Part shown: positions 34,385 through 43,433 of the stretch, in pieces
Layout: each line of letters opens with the position of its first letter
Numbering within the stretch: the first letter of the stretch is position 1
From: UBA2128 sp964534955
Lineage (GTDB): Bacteria > Fidelibacterota > Marinisomatia > Marinisomatales > UBA2128
Direction: 5' to 3'
Assembly (NCBI GenBank): GCA_964534955.1
Contig: CAZHRR010000002.1
Location: forward strand, 14,385-78,384
DNA length: 64,000 nucleotides
The notes under the pieces: generated by a model
Databases searched by the model: none
Told to the model about the DNA's origin: nothing
What the model saw: the letters and a program-made list of their open reading frames with translations, nothing else
Made by a program: the position numbers and the translations under genes

Positions 34385-36895
34385 ATGAAAGATCCAGTGT
34401 GTAGTATGTCCGTGGAGGAAGAAACGGCCGCAGGTGTTGTAGAATGGCAAGGAGTCCGATACGGTTTCTGCTCCCAGCACTGTCTTGAACTTTTCGAGAA
34501 GGAACCAGAAAAGTTTGTAAAGGAGAGTACCGAATCGTCAGACTCCGATCTGCTGGAACAGGCAACAGACATTCCTCCCAGTGAAGATGATAGGAAATCT
34601 AATGTAGATCCAGTGTGTGGTATGACGGTGGCTCTGGAGTCTGCTGCCGGTTCTTACACTTATGAGGCGGAAACGTACTACTTCTGTTCGGCCCACTGTT
34701 TGGAGAAGTTCAAATCGAATCCAGAGCTATTTGTTGGTATTGACGAAGAGAAACCGCATGAGATGGTTGGTGAAATGGTGGAGGGCGCCGGTCAATATAC
34801 CTGCCCCATGCATCCGGAAATGGTTCAGGATGGACCGGGAGATTGTCCCATTTGTGGAATGGCACTGGAGCCGATGACGGCTACCCTGAAAGAAGAAGTT
34901 AATCCCGAGCTGGTGGACATGAACCGCCGGTTCTGGACCAGTTTAATCCTTACTTTTCCTCTTCTGATTTTTGTGATGACCGAGATGTTCTTCGGAAGAG
35001 CTCTTCTGCCTCCCTCATTAGGGAAATGGGTTCAATTGCTTCTCGCTACGCCCGTTGTCCTATGGGGAGGGAAGCTGTTCTTTGTACGCGGTTGGAACTC
35101 AATAGTCAATCGAAGTCTGAATATGTTTACCCTTATCGCCACTGGCACAGGTGTGGCCTATATTTTCAGTGTCGTGGCCACATTTTTCCCGAGGATATTT
35201 CCTGCTGCCTTCAGAAGAGTTGAAGGAGAAGTGGCTGTCTACTTTGAAGCTGCAGCAGTAATCATAACTCTGGTGCTGCTGGGTCAGGTTCTGGAGTTGA
35301 GGGCCCGGGATAAGACGAGCAGCGCCATCAAGGCTTTACTGGGACTTGCTCCCAAAACAGCGCGTATAGTCCGGGATGATGACACAGAAGAGGACATCCC
35401 TCTTGAGCACGTAAAACCCGGTGACCGGCTACGAGTACGTCCGGGTGAGAAAGTACCCGTTGACGGGATTGTGGTCGAGGGTACCAGTTCTGTTGATGAA
35501 TCCATGGTAACAGGGGAAGCCATACCGGTAATGAAAGCTGCTGGTGACAATGTGACGGGGGCTACCGTGAATGAGACAGGTTCCTTCCTTATGAAGGCGG
35601 AACGGGTTGGCAGCGATACATTGCTTGCTCAAATCGTCAAGATGGTGAGTGAGGCTCAGCGCAGCCGTGCTCCCATTCAGAGTCTTGCTGACAGGGTAGC
35701 ATCCTATTTTGTCCCCGCAGTGGTCATTATCAGCATCCTTACTTTCATCGTGTGGAGCCTGGCGGGACCAGAACCGCGCATGGCCTTTGCTTTGCTCAAT
35801 GCCGTTGCTGTTCTTATTATTGCTTGTCCTTGCGCGCTTGGATTGGCAACACCCATGTCCATCATGGTAGGAACTGGACGTGGTGCCATGACCGGTGTCT
35901 TGATTAAGAATGCTGAAGCTCTGGAAACCATGGAAAAGGTGGATACTCTCGTGGTTGATAAAACAGGCACGCTGACAGAGGGGAAGCCGCGTTTGGTAAC
36001 AATTGAAGGGGAAGGTCAGCATACGCAAGACGGGTTACTCCGGACTGTTGCCAGTCTTGAGCAGGCCAGTGAACATCCTCTGGGAGCAGCTATCGTTAAG
36101 GCCGCTAAAGAAGAGAATCTGAAATTGGAGCGAGTTAAAAGTTTTGAATCTATCACTGGGAAAGGGGTAAAGGGAACCATCAACGGAATAGTAGTGGCTG
36201 TGGGTAACCGGAAGCTGCTGGAAGAGCTGCGAGTGAATCCTGGCGGTTTTCCTGAGAAAGCCGAGGAGTTAAGAAAGAACGGCGAAACAGTGATGTTTGT
36301 GTTGATAGATGGGCATGTGGCCGGCTTGCTTGGCGTGGCTGATCCCATTAAGGATACAACCCCTGACGCCATCAAATCCCTTCAGAAAGAGAACGTCCAC
36401 GTTGTTATGCTCACAGGGGATAACCGGACGACGGCTGAAGCGGTGGCGAGAAAATTGGGTATTGAAGAGATAGAGGCTGAGGTAATGCCTGACAGAAAGA
36501 ACGAAGTAGTCAAGCGATTCCAGGAAAATGGACGGTTCGTGGCTATGGCTGGTGATGGTATCAATGATGCTCCTGCTTTAGCCCAAGCTCATGTCGGTAT
36601 TGCTATGGGCAGCGGAACGGATGTAGCAATAGAAAGTGCGGGGGTAACGCTTGTTCGAGGTGATTTACAGGGTATAGTACGAGCAAGAAAGCTGAGTGTA
36701 GCAACAATGCGTAACATTAAACAGAATCTCTTCTGGGCATTTATCTATAATGCCCTTGGAGTACCAGTTGCCGCAGGAGTTCTATATCCATTTTTTGGAG
36801 TTTTGCTTAGTCCCATTCTTGCAGCTGCAGCGATGAGTTTCAGTTCTGTCTCGGTAATTGGAAATGCCCTGCGATTGAGAAGTCTGAGACTATGA
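34385..36895 (+). CDS. copA: Copper-exporting P1B-type ATPase with two YHS domains and one heavy-metal module
   Basis: 836 residues. The N-terminus carries two YHS domains in tandem ('KDPVCSMSV', residues 1-45; 'VDPVCGMTV', about 74-120). A 'YTCPMHPEM...CPICGM' module (about 138-163) follows, in place of the usual CxxC HMA domains. The ATPase core has the membrane CPC motif ('IIACPCALGLATP'), the phosphorylation loop 'DKTGTLTEGKP', 'TGEAIPV' and 'GDGINDAPALAQA'. It exports Cu+ (or Ag+) from the cytoplasm, feeding the periplasm where CusCBA takes over. AGGAG lies just before ATG 34385. Confidence 0.95.
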   Translation: MKDPVCSMSVEEETAAGVVEWQGVRYGFCSQHCLELFEKEPEKFVKESTESSDSDLLEQATDIPPSEDDRKSNVDPVCGMTVALESAAGSYTYEAETYYFCSAHCLEKFKSNPELFVGIDEEKPHEMVGEMVEGAGQYTCPMHPEMVQDGPGDCPICGMALEPMTATLKEEVNPELVDMNRRFWTSLILTFPLLIFVMTEMFFGRALLPPSLGKWVQLLLATPVVLWGGKLFFVRGWNSIVNRSLNMFTLIATGTGVAYIFSVVATFFPRIFPAAFRRVEGEVAVYFEAAAVIITLVLLGQVLELRARDKTSSAIKALLGLAPKTARIVRDDDTEEDIPLEHVKPGDRLRVRPGEKVPVDGIVVEGTSSVDESMVTGEAIPVMKAAGDNVTGATVNETGSFLMKAERVGSDTLLAQIVKMVSEAQRSRAPIQSLADRVASYFVPAVVIISILTFIVWSLAGPEPRMAFALLNAVAVLIIACPCALGLATPMSIMVGTGRGAMTGVLIKNAEALETMEKVDTLVVDKTGTLTEGKPRLVTIEGEGQHTQDGLLRTVASLEQASEHPLGAAIVKAAKEENLKLERVKSFESITGKGVKGTINGIVVAVGNRKLLEELRVNPGGFPEKAEELRKNGETVMFVLIDGHVAGLLGVADPIKDTTPDAIKSLQKENVHVVMLTGDNRTTAEAVARKLGIEEIEAEVMPDRKNEVVKRFQENGRFVAMAGDGINDAPALAQAHVGIAMGSGTDVAIESAGVTLVRGDLQGIVRARKLSVATMRNIKQNLFWAFIYNALGVPVAAGVLYPFFGVLLSPILAAAAMSFSSVSVIGNALRLRSLRL

Positions 36896-36943
36896 GAACA
36901 GTCTCGTGGAACTTAAAACAGTAACTAATTGGAGGATTGAATT

Positions 36944-37315
36944 GTGAATCGGCGTTTACAGAAGAAACAAACTGGAATGGGTAATCAACAACCACTTATC
37001 TACAAGTGGTCAGTTTGGGCACTTGTCTGCACGGTCCTTGTCCTGGGGATATGGATTGGTGTTCTTCTTGAAGATAAGGAGAAGACCCCACAGGTTAATG
37101 AGAATACTTACAGCTCGTTCTCTGCAGCTACAACGCAGATTGCCGGACTGTTTAGCTGCTCTTGCGGCTCATGTGGCGAAAAGAACTTAGCGATTTGCGA
37201 GTGTCCGACAGCCCTTTCTACAAAGAGATTCATCACTGATAAGTTGAAATCAGGTTCACCTCAAGACCATATTATTGACTTGGTCAAAACTACCTACGGT
37301 CACTATACGGGATAG
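36944..37315 (+). CDS. CcmH-like membrane-anchored Cys protein in the copper cluster
   Basis: 123 residues: N-terminal membrane helix (about 22-42), then 'FSCSCGSCGEKNLAICECPTALSTKRFITDKLKSGSPQDHIIDLVKTTYGHY'. The Cys-rich start plus helical hairpin is the CcmH/NrfF pattern, with an extra CxxC and CxC. It begins with GTG 36944 preceded by GGAGG (36932-36936). It is the second CcmH-like gene in the window. It may present thiols of a copper or cytochrome protein; this is inference. Confidence 0.65.
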   Translation: MNRRLQKKQTGMGNQQPLIYKWSVWALVCTVLVLGIWIGVLLEDKEKTPQVNENTYSSFSAATTQIAGLFSCSCGSCGEKNLAICECPTALSTKRFITDKLKSGSPQDHIIDLVKTTYGHYTG

Positions 37316-37352
37316 TTAGGGTGGCTATTTCAATTAAACACGAGGAGAGTAT

Positions 37353-37883
37353 ATGATGACCAAATATCTGATGGTTTCTGTAGTACTGCTTACACAAATG
37401 GGATGCATGCACATGGGCATGAGCATGGGCGGGACGATGATGGATCGGGTCGTATCTGCGCGGACGAAGACAGTACAGGAGGTGAACTCAGGTCAGGTAA
37501 TTGACCAAATGATAACAAAGGCTCTGCAGGATTTGTCTTCCGAAAACATGAATGTAACCTCCGTCGCAGTGTGGCAGATCAAGTCCAGAACCCCGGGTAT
37601 AGATGTAGTAATGGTTCGACAGAGACTCATTGAACAGCTTGTCAGTCAGAACCGCTATAAAGTTGTATCGAGGAAGAGACTGGAAGAACTACTGGAGGAG
37701 CAAAGTCTATCCTTATCGGGAGGGATTGATAAAAAAAGTGCTGTTGAAATTGGTCAACTTGTGGGAGTAGAAGGTTTCATTGATGGTTACATATACATTG
37801 AAAGTGACCGTATTGTGTTGAGTCTCAGTCTTATCGAGACGAGAACGGGAGTTATCGTCTGGTCGAAAACGATAGAAGAATAA
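37353..37883 (+). CDS. Met/His-rich lipoprotein with FlgO/CsgG-like domain
   Basis: 176 residues. A lipobox 'LLTQMGC' is followed at once by 'MHMGMSMGGTMMDR', a Met/His stretch suited to Cu+ binding. The rest ('QVIDQMITKALQDLSSENMNVTSVAVWQIKSRTPGIDVVMVRQRLIEQLVSQNRYKVVSRKRLEELLEEQ') matches the FlgO/CsgG-type fold found in outer-membrane-associated lipoproteins. It sits between a CcmH-like and a metal-module lipoprotein gene. Role unknown; a periplasmic scaffold or sensor is possible. Confidence 0.65.
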   Translation: MMTKYLMVSVVLLTQMGCMHMGMSMGGTMMDRVVSARTKTVQEVNSGQVIDQMITKALQDLSSENMNVTSVAVWQIKSRTPGIDVVMVRQRLIEQLVSQNRYKVVSRKRLEELLEEQSLSLSGGIDKKSAVEIGQLVGVEGFIDGYIYIESDRIVLSLSLIETRTGVIVWSKTIEE

Positions 37884-37926
37884 GGGTTCAAACAGGTTCA
37901 ATAACAAACAACAGAAAGGAAATACC

Positions 37927-38361
37927 ATGAAAATAAACTACATAAGTACAATGTTGACATCAATCATCCTGCTGACGGGTTGCGGAGGAGGAGAAGGAGA
38001 GGATGTTCAGGAAACTGCTTCAACGAACCAGTCGTCAGAGATGGTAATGGAAGCTCATAATCATAACGACGAAAATGATGGAATGAGCCATGCGTCACTG
38101 GATTTGATGGAAGGTGAAGAGGTTCTGTATTACACCTGCCCCATGGAATCTCATAAGCATATTCAAAGTCACGAACAGGGGAAGTGCCCAGAGTGCGGGA
38201 TGGAATTGGTCGCCGCTATTGCCACCGACAGTGAGCACAAGGCTTTCTACGGGTGCCCAATGCCTGAGCACAGCCATGTACGCAGTGACACTCCGGGCAG
38301 ATGTCCCGAATGCAAGATGGAACTGAAACCAATCCGCCTCGAAAGCAATAGTGACATATAG
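37927..38361 (+). CDS. Lipoprotein with two heavy-metal-binding modules
   Basis: 144 residues with a lipobox 'LLTGCGG' and a His/Asp/Glu-rich linker. Two modules follow: 'YYTCPMESHKHIQSHEQGKCPECGMELV' and 'YGCPMPEHSHVRSDTPGRCPECKMEL'. They match the C-terminal pair of the CusB-like adaptor (21251), as if that tail existed also as a free protein. It is probably a periplasmic copper or silver chaperone that exchanges metal with the pump. AAAGGAAA precedes ATG 37927. Confidence 0.8.
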   Translation: MKINYISTMLTSIILLTGCGGGEGEDVQETASTNQSSEMVMEAHNHNDENDGMSHASLDLMEGEEVLYYTCPMESHKHIQSHEQGKCPECGMELVAAIATDSEHKAFYGCPMPEHSHVRSDTPGRCPECKMELKPIRLESNSDI

Positions 38362-38366
38362 GGGGT

Positions 38367-38618
38367 ATGAAGAGCTGGTACGACCTTATAGCACCTCTAT
38401 ATGATATCTCCTGTGAGTGGACTTATAGAATCAGGCAAGATGGAGGCATATCATGTAGTATCCATCGATGTGAATGAAGAGGAGAAGAAGCCGTTGTAGT
38501 TTTCAAAACTGGCTTTATTGAATTGACGGGAATTGAAAAAGCTATTGCTGGACTGGGCTTTCAGGTTATGGAGTCATTTGCTGATTCTAAGGCGTGTGCT
38601 GACATGAATAAGTGCTGA
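38367..38618 (+). pseudogene. Degenerate gene remnant with methyltransferase-like N-terminus
   Basis: One frame from ATG 38367 begins 'MKSWYDLIAPLYDIS', like the start of many class I SAM methyltransferases. It meets TGA 40 codons in (38487-38489), then continues open as 'FKTGFIELTGIEKAIAGLGFQVMESFADSKACADMNKC' to TGA 38616-38618. The SAM-binding core that should lie between is missing. A second frame across the middle (about 38441-38500) also reads like coding sequence. It looks like a gene reduced by deletions. Confidence 0.5.
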
Positions 38619-38773
38619 TAGCTGAAAAGCCGGTAGAAGATCAACAGACGACAGGAGTCACATGTTATTCTGTACACGGGGTAAATATGTGAGCCAGTTC
38701 ATTGGAAAGAGTATTCCGAGTGTGTAACTTTCGTTCTGATTTTGGGGGTGAGAAAATAATACAGGAGTACATA
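38619..38773. other. Short spacer before the metalloprotease gene
   Basis: No gene or clear promoter recognised. CAGGAG at 38762-38767 is the ribosome-binding site of the next gene. Confidence 0.4.
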
Positions 38774-41578
38774 ATGGCACACATGCAGAAGATAGCGGTA
38801 GTTATGGTTTTAATTTCCATTCTATCAGCAAAGGAAGGAAACAGTCCCATAGCGGAATTTGGACTGGAAGAGTTTCGGGAAACTATCTCTCTAAATGGCA
38901 AGACTACTGACGCAGAGAGTAGTATTGTTCGGACATGGTCTCAAATTCCAGAGTACAATATCCGTGGTGATGCTCGATTAGCAGCCGAGAGCTTTCTGAA
39001 GGCCAACAGCAAGCAGATGGGTTTCGATAACCGTCTGAGTGAACCCAGCTTCTGGTACGAGAAGAAAAGCAGAGGTATCACGTTCGAGACCTATCAACAG
39101 ACAATTGAGGGGATTCCGGTTTTTCGTGGTGATATAACAGTTACCGTAAATCGCCAGAACCGGGTGAGCTTCCTTCGAAACAACACTCGTTTAGTAGATA
39201 ATGTTTCTTCTCGATCGGCAGTATTTACCTCCGAGGCTGCCAGGCAGATTGCAGTGGAGTACATCAATCCTGCGGAAGAAATTCGCTGGGAAGCAGAGCC
39301 AGTCCAGAACTATCTGGTGCAGGACAAAACCGCTTACCTCACATGGGTCATCGAATTTGAAACACCGGATCCCCTGGGCGACTGGCGGCTGTTTGTGGAT
39401 GCTGTGACTGGGGAAGTCAGGGCCCTGGAAAACCGCATTGTTTTCGACAACGGTTCCGGCATGATTTGGGATCCTGATCCACTCAGTTCCGCCTATGCAG
39501 AGTATGGTGATGACGGTTTCAGTGACAACAATGATGCTGACACGGATCAGCTCAACGGAGAGCGGTTTACGGCAGATTTGCTGGACATAACTTACTCCGG
39601 AGGTGTTTATCAGCTGCAAGGACCTCATGTCTCAGTAGTAGATTGGGATTCTCCAACGGTTCCGGTCGTCACTAGTACTACGCCAGACGGTTTTGTTTTC
39701 ACTCGCACAGAAAGCGGGTTCGAAGATGTGCTGGTTTATTACTTTGTGGATATGACTCAGCGTTACATCCAGTCCCTCGGTTTTGATAATGTGAACAATG
39801 AGTCACAAACCTCTGATCCTCACGGTGCAAACGGTGCGGACAATTCCTACTATTTCCCCGGATCCGATGCCATCGCATGGGGAGAAGGTGGTGTAGATGA
39901 TGCAGAGGATGCCGATGTAATCCTGCATGAATACGGTCACGCCATTCAGCACGATCAGGTGCCAGGCTGGGGCGGAGGTGACGAAGGAGCCATGGGTGAG
40001 GGTTTCGGTGACTATTGGGCAGGTTCACACAGTCTAACCATCTCTGATCATCACTCCAACTGGGTGTTCAACTGGGATGGACATAATCCTTTCTGGTCAG
40101 GCAGGATTCTTGATGCTAACTACCATTATCCTGAAGATAACGGCGGCGGTGTTCATAACGCTGGTCAACTCTGGTCAGCTGGATTGTGGGACTGCCACAC
40201 CGATCCTGGTATATCTCGGGAAAATATGGATGCTCTGGTGTTGCAGAACCATTTCATGATCGGTTCAAGCGCCACCATGGCAGATGCTGCAGCGGCTATC
40301 ATTCAGGCAGATATTGATATGTTTGGTGCTGAGCATTACAACCTGCTGGTACAACATTTCAGTGACAGGGGATTCATTGATCCGGATGACTATCCGCCAA
40401 TGAGCGATGACCTCGACCCCAACCCACCCACTAATCTTGCCGCCTACAGTGATGATACAATGCCTACTAGTATCCAGCTGATCTGGGAAGATCCCACTGA
40501 ACTGTTCGGTGGTGGAGAGATTGGTACATTCCAGATTAACATCTCCCGGGATGGCGAACCTATCGCCGAAGTGTGGGAAGGAGTGGAAAGTTACCTTGAT
40601 GAGGATCTCGGCGAAGGACAGTCTTACTATTATACTTTTGTGACACAGCTTGTGGCGAACGACAGCACCAGTTATCCAGTACATGTAGCTGGATTTGCCG
40701 GTGGAGCACCTTCGATTCTTATTTGGGATATGGGAAATTCCAGTTCTAACTCGGAGGCGATTCTAGGAGCCATCAGTGAAGCTACAGGTCGGTCTGCTTA
40801 CATTACGGATGACCTGTTCATGTTTGGAGATGATCTTAGTGCAGTCGGATTCGATGCCATCTTTGTGCTCCTGGGTATTTACTCGAATAACCATGTACTG
40901 GGTGAAGGTGCGCAAGTCACTGCTCTTGTCAATTATCTGGAGAACGGCGGCAGTCTCTACATGGAAGGGGGTGACACCTGGGCATACGATACCCAAACTT
41001 CGCTCCATGCTTACTTTGGCATAGATGGTTTAGATGATGGTTCGGACGACCTTTCGACTGTGTCAGGTATCGCCGGGACGTTTACAGAAGGGATGGACTT
41101 TTCTTACAGCGGAGAGAACGCTTGGATTGATCATTTGTCACCTGATGGAGAGACTGCCTTTGCGATTCTAGAGAATCTTGATGCTGCATATATCTGCGGT
41201 GTAGCAAATGCTGCTGACAGCTATAGTACAATCGGCACATCTTTTCAGCTTGGCGGTTTAGATGGAAGCGATGAACTGACGACTCTGGTGGCTGCAATGA
41301 TGGAATTCTTCGATGTGGGCGGTGTGGCGCCATGTGAAAAAGGAGATCTCAATTCTGATGGTGTAATTGATGTTTTTGATGTGATCAGAATTGTAAACAT
41401 CATCCTGGGGATTGAGACCAATCCGACAGAAGGAGAGTTATGTGCCGCTGATTATGATGACAGTGGAGAAATTGATGTGTTCGATATTATTAAGGTAGTG
41501 AATTACATCCTCGGTATCGGGGCTGGTCAGTCTGTTGACTGGTTTGATGCAAACGTGCTGAACCAGAGAGTGAAATGA
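38774..41578 (+). CDS. Secreted thermolysin/fungalysin-like metalloprotease with C-terminal dockerin
   Basis: 934 residues from ATG 38774. A signal peptide (to about 'SILSAKEG') opens it. An FTP-type propeptide ('FETYQQTIEGIPVFRGDITVTV') follows, then the zinc protease domain with 'ILHEYGHAIQHD' (HExxH at about residues 385-389) and 'GEGFGDYWAGS' supplying the third ligand. A fibronectin-like segment ('PPTNLAAYSDDTMPTSIQLIWEDP') comes next. A last stretch of two Ca-binding loops ('DLNSDGVIDVFDVIRIVN...DYDDSGEIDVFDIIKVVNYIL') is a dockerin type I domain. The domain order is unusual; no cohesin gene is in the window. It secretes a protein-degrading enzyme, perhaps attached to a partner. Confidence 0.85.
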   Translation: MAHMQKIAVVMVLISILSAKEGNSPIAEFGLEEFRETISLNGKTTDAESSIVRTWSQIPEYNIRGDARLAAESFLKANSKQMGFDNRLSEPSFWYEKKSRGITFETYQQTIEGIPVFRGDITVTVNRQNRVSFLRNNTRLVDNVSSRSAVFTSEAARQIAVEYINPAEEIRWEAEPVQNYLVQDKTAYLTWVIEFETPDPLGDWRLFVDAVTGEVRALENRIVFDNGSGMIWDPDPLSSAYAEYGDDGFSDNNDADTDQLNGERFTADLLDITYSGGVYQLQGPHVSVVDWDSPTVPVVTSTTPDGFVFTRTESGFEDVLVYYFVDMTQRYIQSLGFDNVNNESQTSDPHGANGADNSYYFPGSDAIAWGEGGVDDAEDADVILHEYGHAIQHDQVPGWGGGDEGAMGEGFGDYWAGSHSLTISDHHSNWVFNWDGHNPFWSGRILDANYHYPEDNGGGVHNAGQLWSAGLWDCHTDPGISRENMDALVLQNHFMIGSSATMADAAAAIIQADIDMFGAEHYNLLVQHFSDRGFIDPDDYPPMSDDLDPNPPTNLAAYSDDTMPTSIQLIWEDPTELFGGGEIGTFQINISRDGEPIAEVWEGVESYLDEDLGEGQSYYYTFVTQLVANDSTSYPVHVAGFAGGAPSILIWDMGNSSSNSEAILGAISEATGRSAYITDDLFMFGDDLSAVGFDAIFVLLGIYSNNHVLGEGAQVTALVNYLENGGSLYMEGGDTWAYDTQTSLHAYFGIDGLDDGSDDLSTVSGIAGTFTEGMDFSYSGENAWIDHLSPDGETAFAILENLDAAYICGVANAADSYSTIGTSFQLGGLDGSDELTTLVAAMMEFFDVGGVAPCEKGDLNSDGVIDVFDVIRIVNIILGIETNPTEGELCAADYDDSGEIDVFDIIKVVNYILGIGAGQSVDWFDANVLNQRVK

Positions 41579-41608
41579 CCGACAGGTAATAACAGGAGGA
41601 GGGGGGAG

Positions 41609-43117
41609 ATGAAGACAGTGCTAATGAGCATGCTCATTCCGCTGATGGTTTGGGCGGTTGAGTTTAATCCAAATGTACCGGTAGTGATTGCTGAATCGAC
41701 ACAAAAACTACCTGACATTGCTGTGGGAGATGATGGAACGATTTATGCTATCTGGGTGGATACACGGTTCGGTACCAACGTCTATTTCGCTAAGTCAACT
41801 GATCACGGCGAGACGTTTACAGAAGGAGTACAGGTGAATGACGAGACAGGTCAGGTAGTATCATTGACGTCAAATCACCCGAAGATCGCAGAATATGAAG
41901 GTATACTCTACGTCTTCTGGGCAGATCAGCGTAGCGGTTATTACAATACTAACATTTACATGTCAAAATCCATAGATGGAGGAGAAACGTGGAGTGCAGG
42001 AACTTCTGTCGGAAACGGAGTTAAGTTTAATCTCTATCCGGAAGTCGAAATAGATAATAGTGGTACCATTCATCTGATTTACTATGTATACAGTAGAATA
42101 ACATTGGAATTCGAGACGGTGGGGTACCGGACATCGACAAACAACGGCAGTACTTTTTCCTTTCAGACAACAGTAAGTGACTATTCCGGAAGTGAACCGT
42201 GCGAATGTTGTCCTGCCGATATCGTCATTCTTCCTGATGGGAACAAGATAGTAACCTTTCGTGACAACGATGAAAATATCCGAGATATCTTTGGCATACG
42301 TTCGCAAGCCGGCTCAAGCAGCTGGGATGATCTCTTCCAGATCTCGTTCGAGGATTTCTTCATAACGTATTGTCCTTCCTCCGGTCCCAGCCTGGACAAC
42401 CTGGAATCCACAGTAGCTGTAGGCTACATGGTAGGAGTCGAAAGTGTACCGCGAACTTTCCTGAAGATCTCTACAGATGGTGGAGAGACGTTTGGTGACT
42501 CCATTGCTGTGGATCCTTCTGTGGCCTCTGACGTGATCCAGGACTATCCCTCGGTCGCTATGACCTCAGATGGCATGATTCACATCGCTTGGGAGGATCG
42601 TAGAGACGGATCTGATATCTACTACGGCAGTATGATGGCTGGTGACTCCGAATTGAGCACCCTTCAGATTTTGAATGACGACGGTTCAGGTGAGTCACAG
42701 GGAGAAGTGCGAATGGTAAATGGAAACGATGGGTTTGTTTATGCCGTTTGGACTGATAAACGCAACGGTGACTACGATATCTACTTTACCACAAACTATG
42801 GCCAAGCTGAGGTGGAAGAGATGAAACCATCGGTGCCGACTGCTCAAGTTCTCCATCAGAATTATCCCAATCCCTTCAATCCGGGAACAGTAATCCGTTT
42901 TGAACTTACTAACAGGGAGGTGATCACTTTAATGATTCATGACATTCTGGGGAGAGAAATCAAAAGACTGGAGAGTGGTAAACTGGTGAGTGGTACCTAT
43001 GAAGCGGTGTGGGATGGAACCGACGCTGGAGGAAGTCCGGTCAGCCCAGGAGTTTATTTCTATAGACTTTCCAGTGGTGCCGGTGATGAGACAAGGAAAA
43101 TGGTATTGATTAAATAA
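41609..43117 (+). CDS. Secreted BNR-repeat (sialidase-like) protein with T9SS-type tail
   Basis: 502 residues: signal peptide ('MKTVLMSMLIPLMVWAVE'). Repeats of the beta-propeller BNR/Asp-box kind follow ('SKSIDGGETWSAG', 'KISTDGGETFGDS', 'AWEDRRDGSDIYY', 'VWTDKRNGDYDIYF'). The C-terminal FlgD-Ig-like sorting tail ('LHQNYPNPFNPGTVIRFEL...YDAGGSPVSPGVYFYRL'-type) closes it. Sialidase catalytic Arg residues are not evident to me, so the activity is open; it may be a binding propeller. GGAGGAGG lies before ATG 41609. It follows the protease by 30 bases, so they are probably co-transcribed. Confidence 0.8.
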   Translation: MKTVLMSMLIPLMVWAVEFNPNVPVVIAESTQKLPDIAVGDDGTIYAIWVDTRFGTNVYFAKSTDHGETFTEGVQVNDETGQVVSLTSNHPKIAEYEGILYVFWADQRSGYYNTNIYMSKSIDGGETWSAGTSVGNGVKFNLYPEVEIDNSGTIHLIYYVYSRITLEFETVGYRTSTNNGSTFSFQTTVSDYSGSEPCECCPADIVILPDGNKIVTFRDNDENIRDIFGIRSQAGSSSWDDLFQISFEDFFITYCPSSGPSLDNLESTVAVGYMVGVESVPRTFLKISTDGGETFGDSIAVDPSVASDVIQDYPSVAMTSDGMIHIAWEDRRDGSDIYYGSMMAGDSELSTLQILNDDGSGESQGEVRMVNGNDGFVYAVWTDKRNGDYDIYFTTNYGQAEVEEMKPSVPTAQVLHQNYPNPFNPGTVIRFELTNREVITLMIHDILGREIKRLESGKLVSGTYEAVWDGTDAGGSPVSPGVYFYRLSSGAGDETRKMVLIK

Positions 43118-43433
43118 GTCCGTGAATGTGTTTTCAGCCCGGGATAGGAGTATCATAGGATGGGTTTTTTCTGTGAATAAAAAACATGTGAGGGATATGC
43201 AGTGAAAATCGGAAACGCTCTGGAAAATCTCCCAACGGTAGGAAAAACCGAAATTGATTTGAGCAACAAACTAATCCGTGTATAAGATTTGGTTATCAAC
43301 CTTTCAGCGGAGGATTTGATTAAAAATAGTGTGTATATACCATTCAGCGGTTTGTGGCGGGAATGACACTTATGTGAGGATGTGATGTTACAGTTATCAA
43401 TTTGTATTGTAACAGTAATCAAGTGAGATTTTG
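43118..43433. other. Intergenic region before the signalling block
   Basis: 316 bases. TGTTACA (43386-43392) and TGTAACA (43407-43413) form a 7-base inverted repeat about 20 bases before the phosphatase gene, a possible regulator site. A 27-residue frame from GTG 43202 to TAA 43283-43285 is preceded by a GAGGG ribosome-binding-like site and has sensible composition; it may be a tiny gene or a remnant. No consensus promoter recognised. Confidence 0.4.

Noticed and set aside
38367..38618. Selenocysteine at the internal TGA
   Set aside because: No SECIS-like hairpin follows and the expected SAM-binding core is absent, so a damaged gene is simpler.
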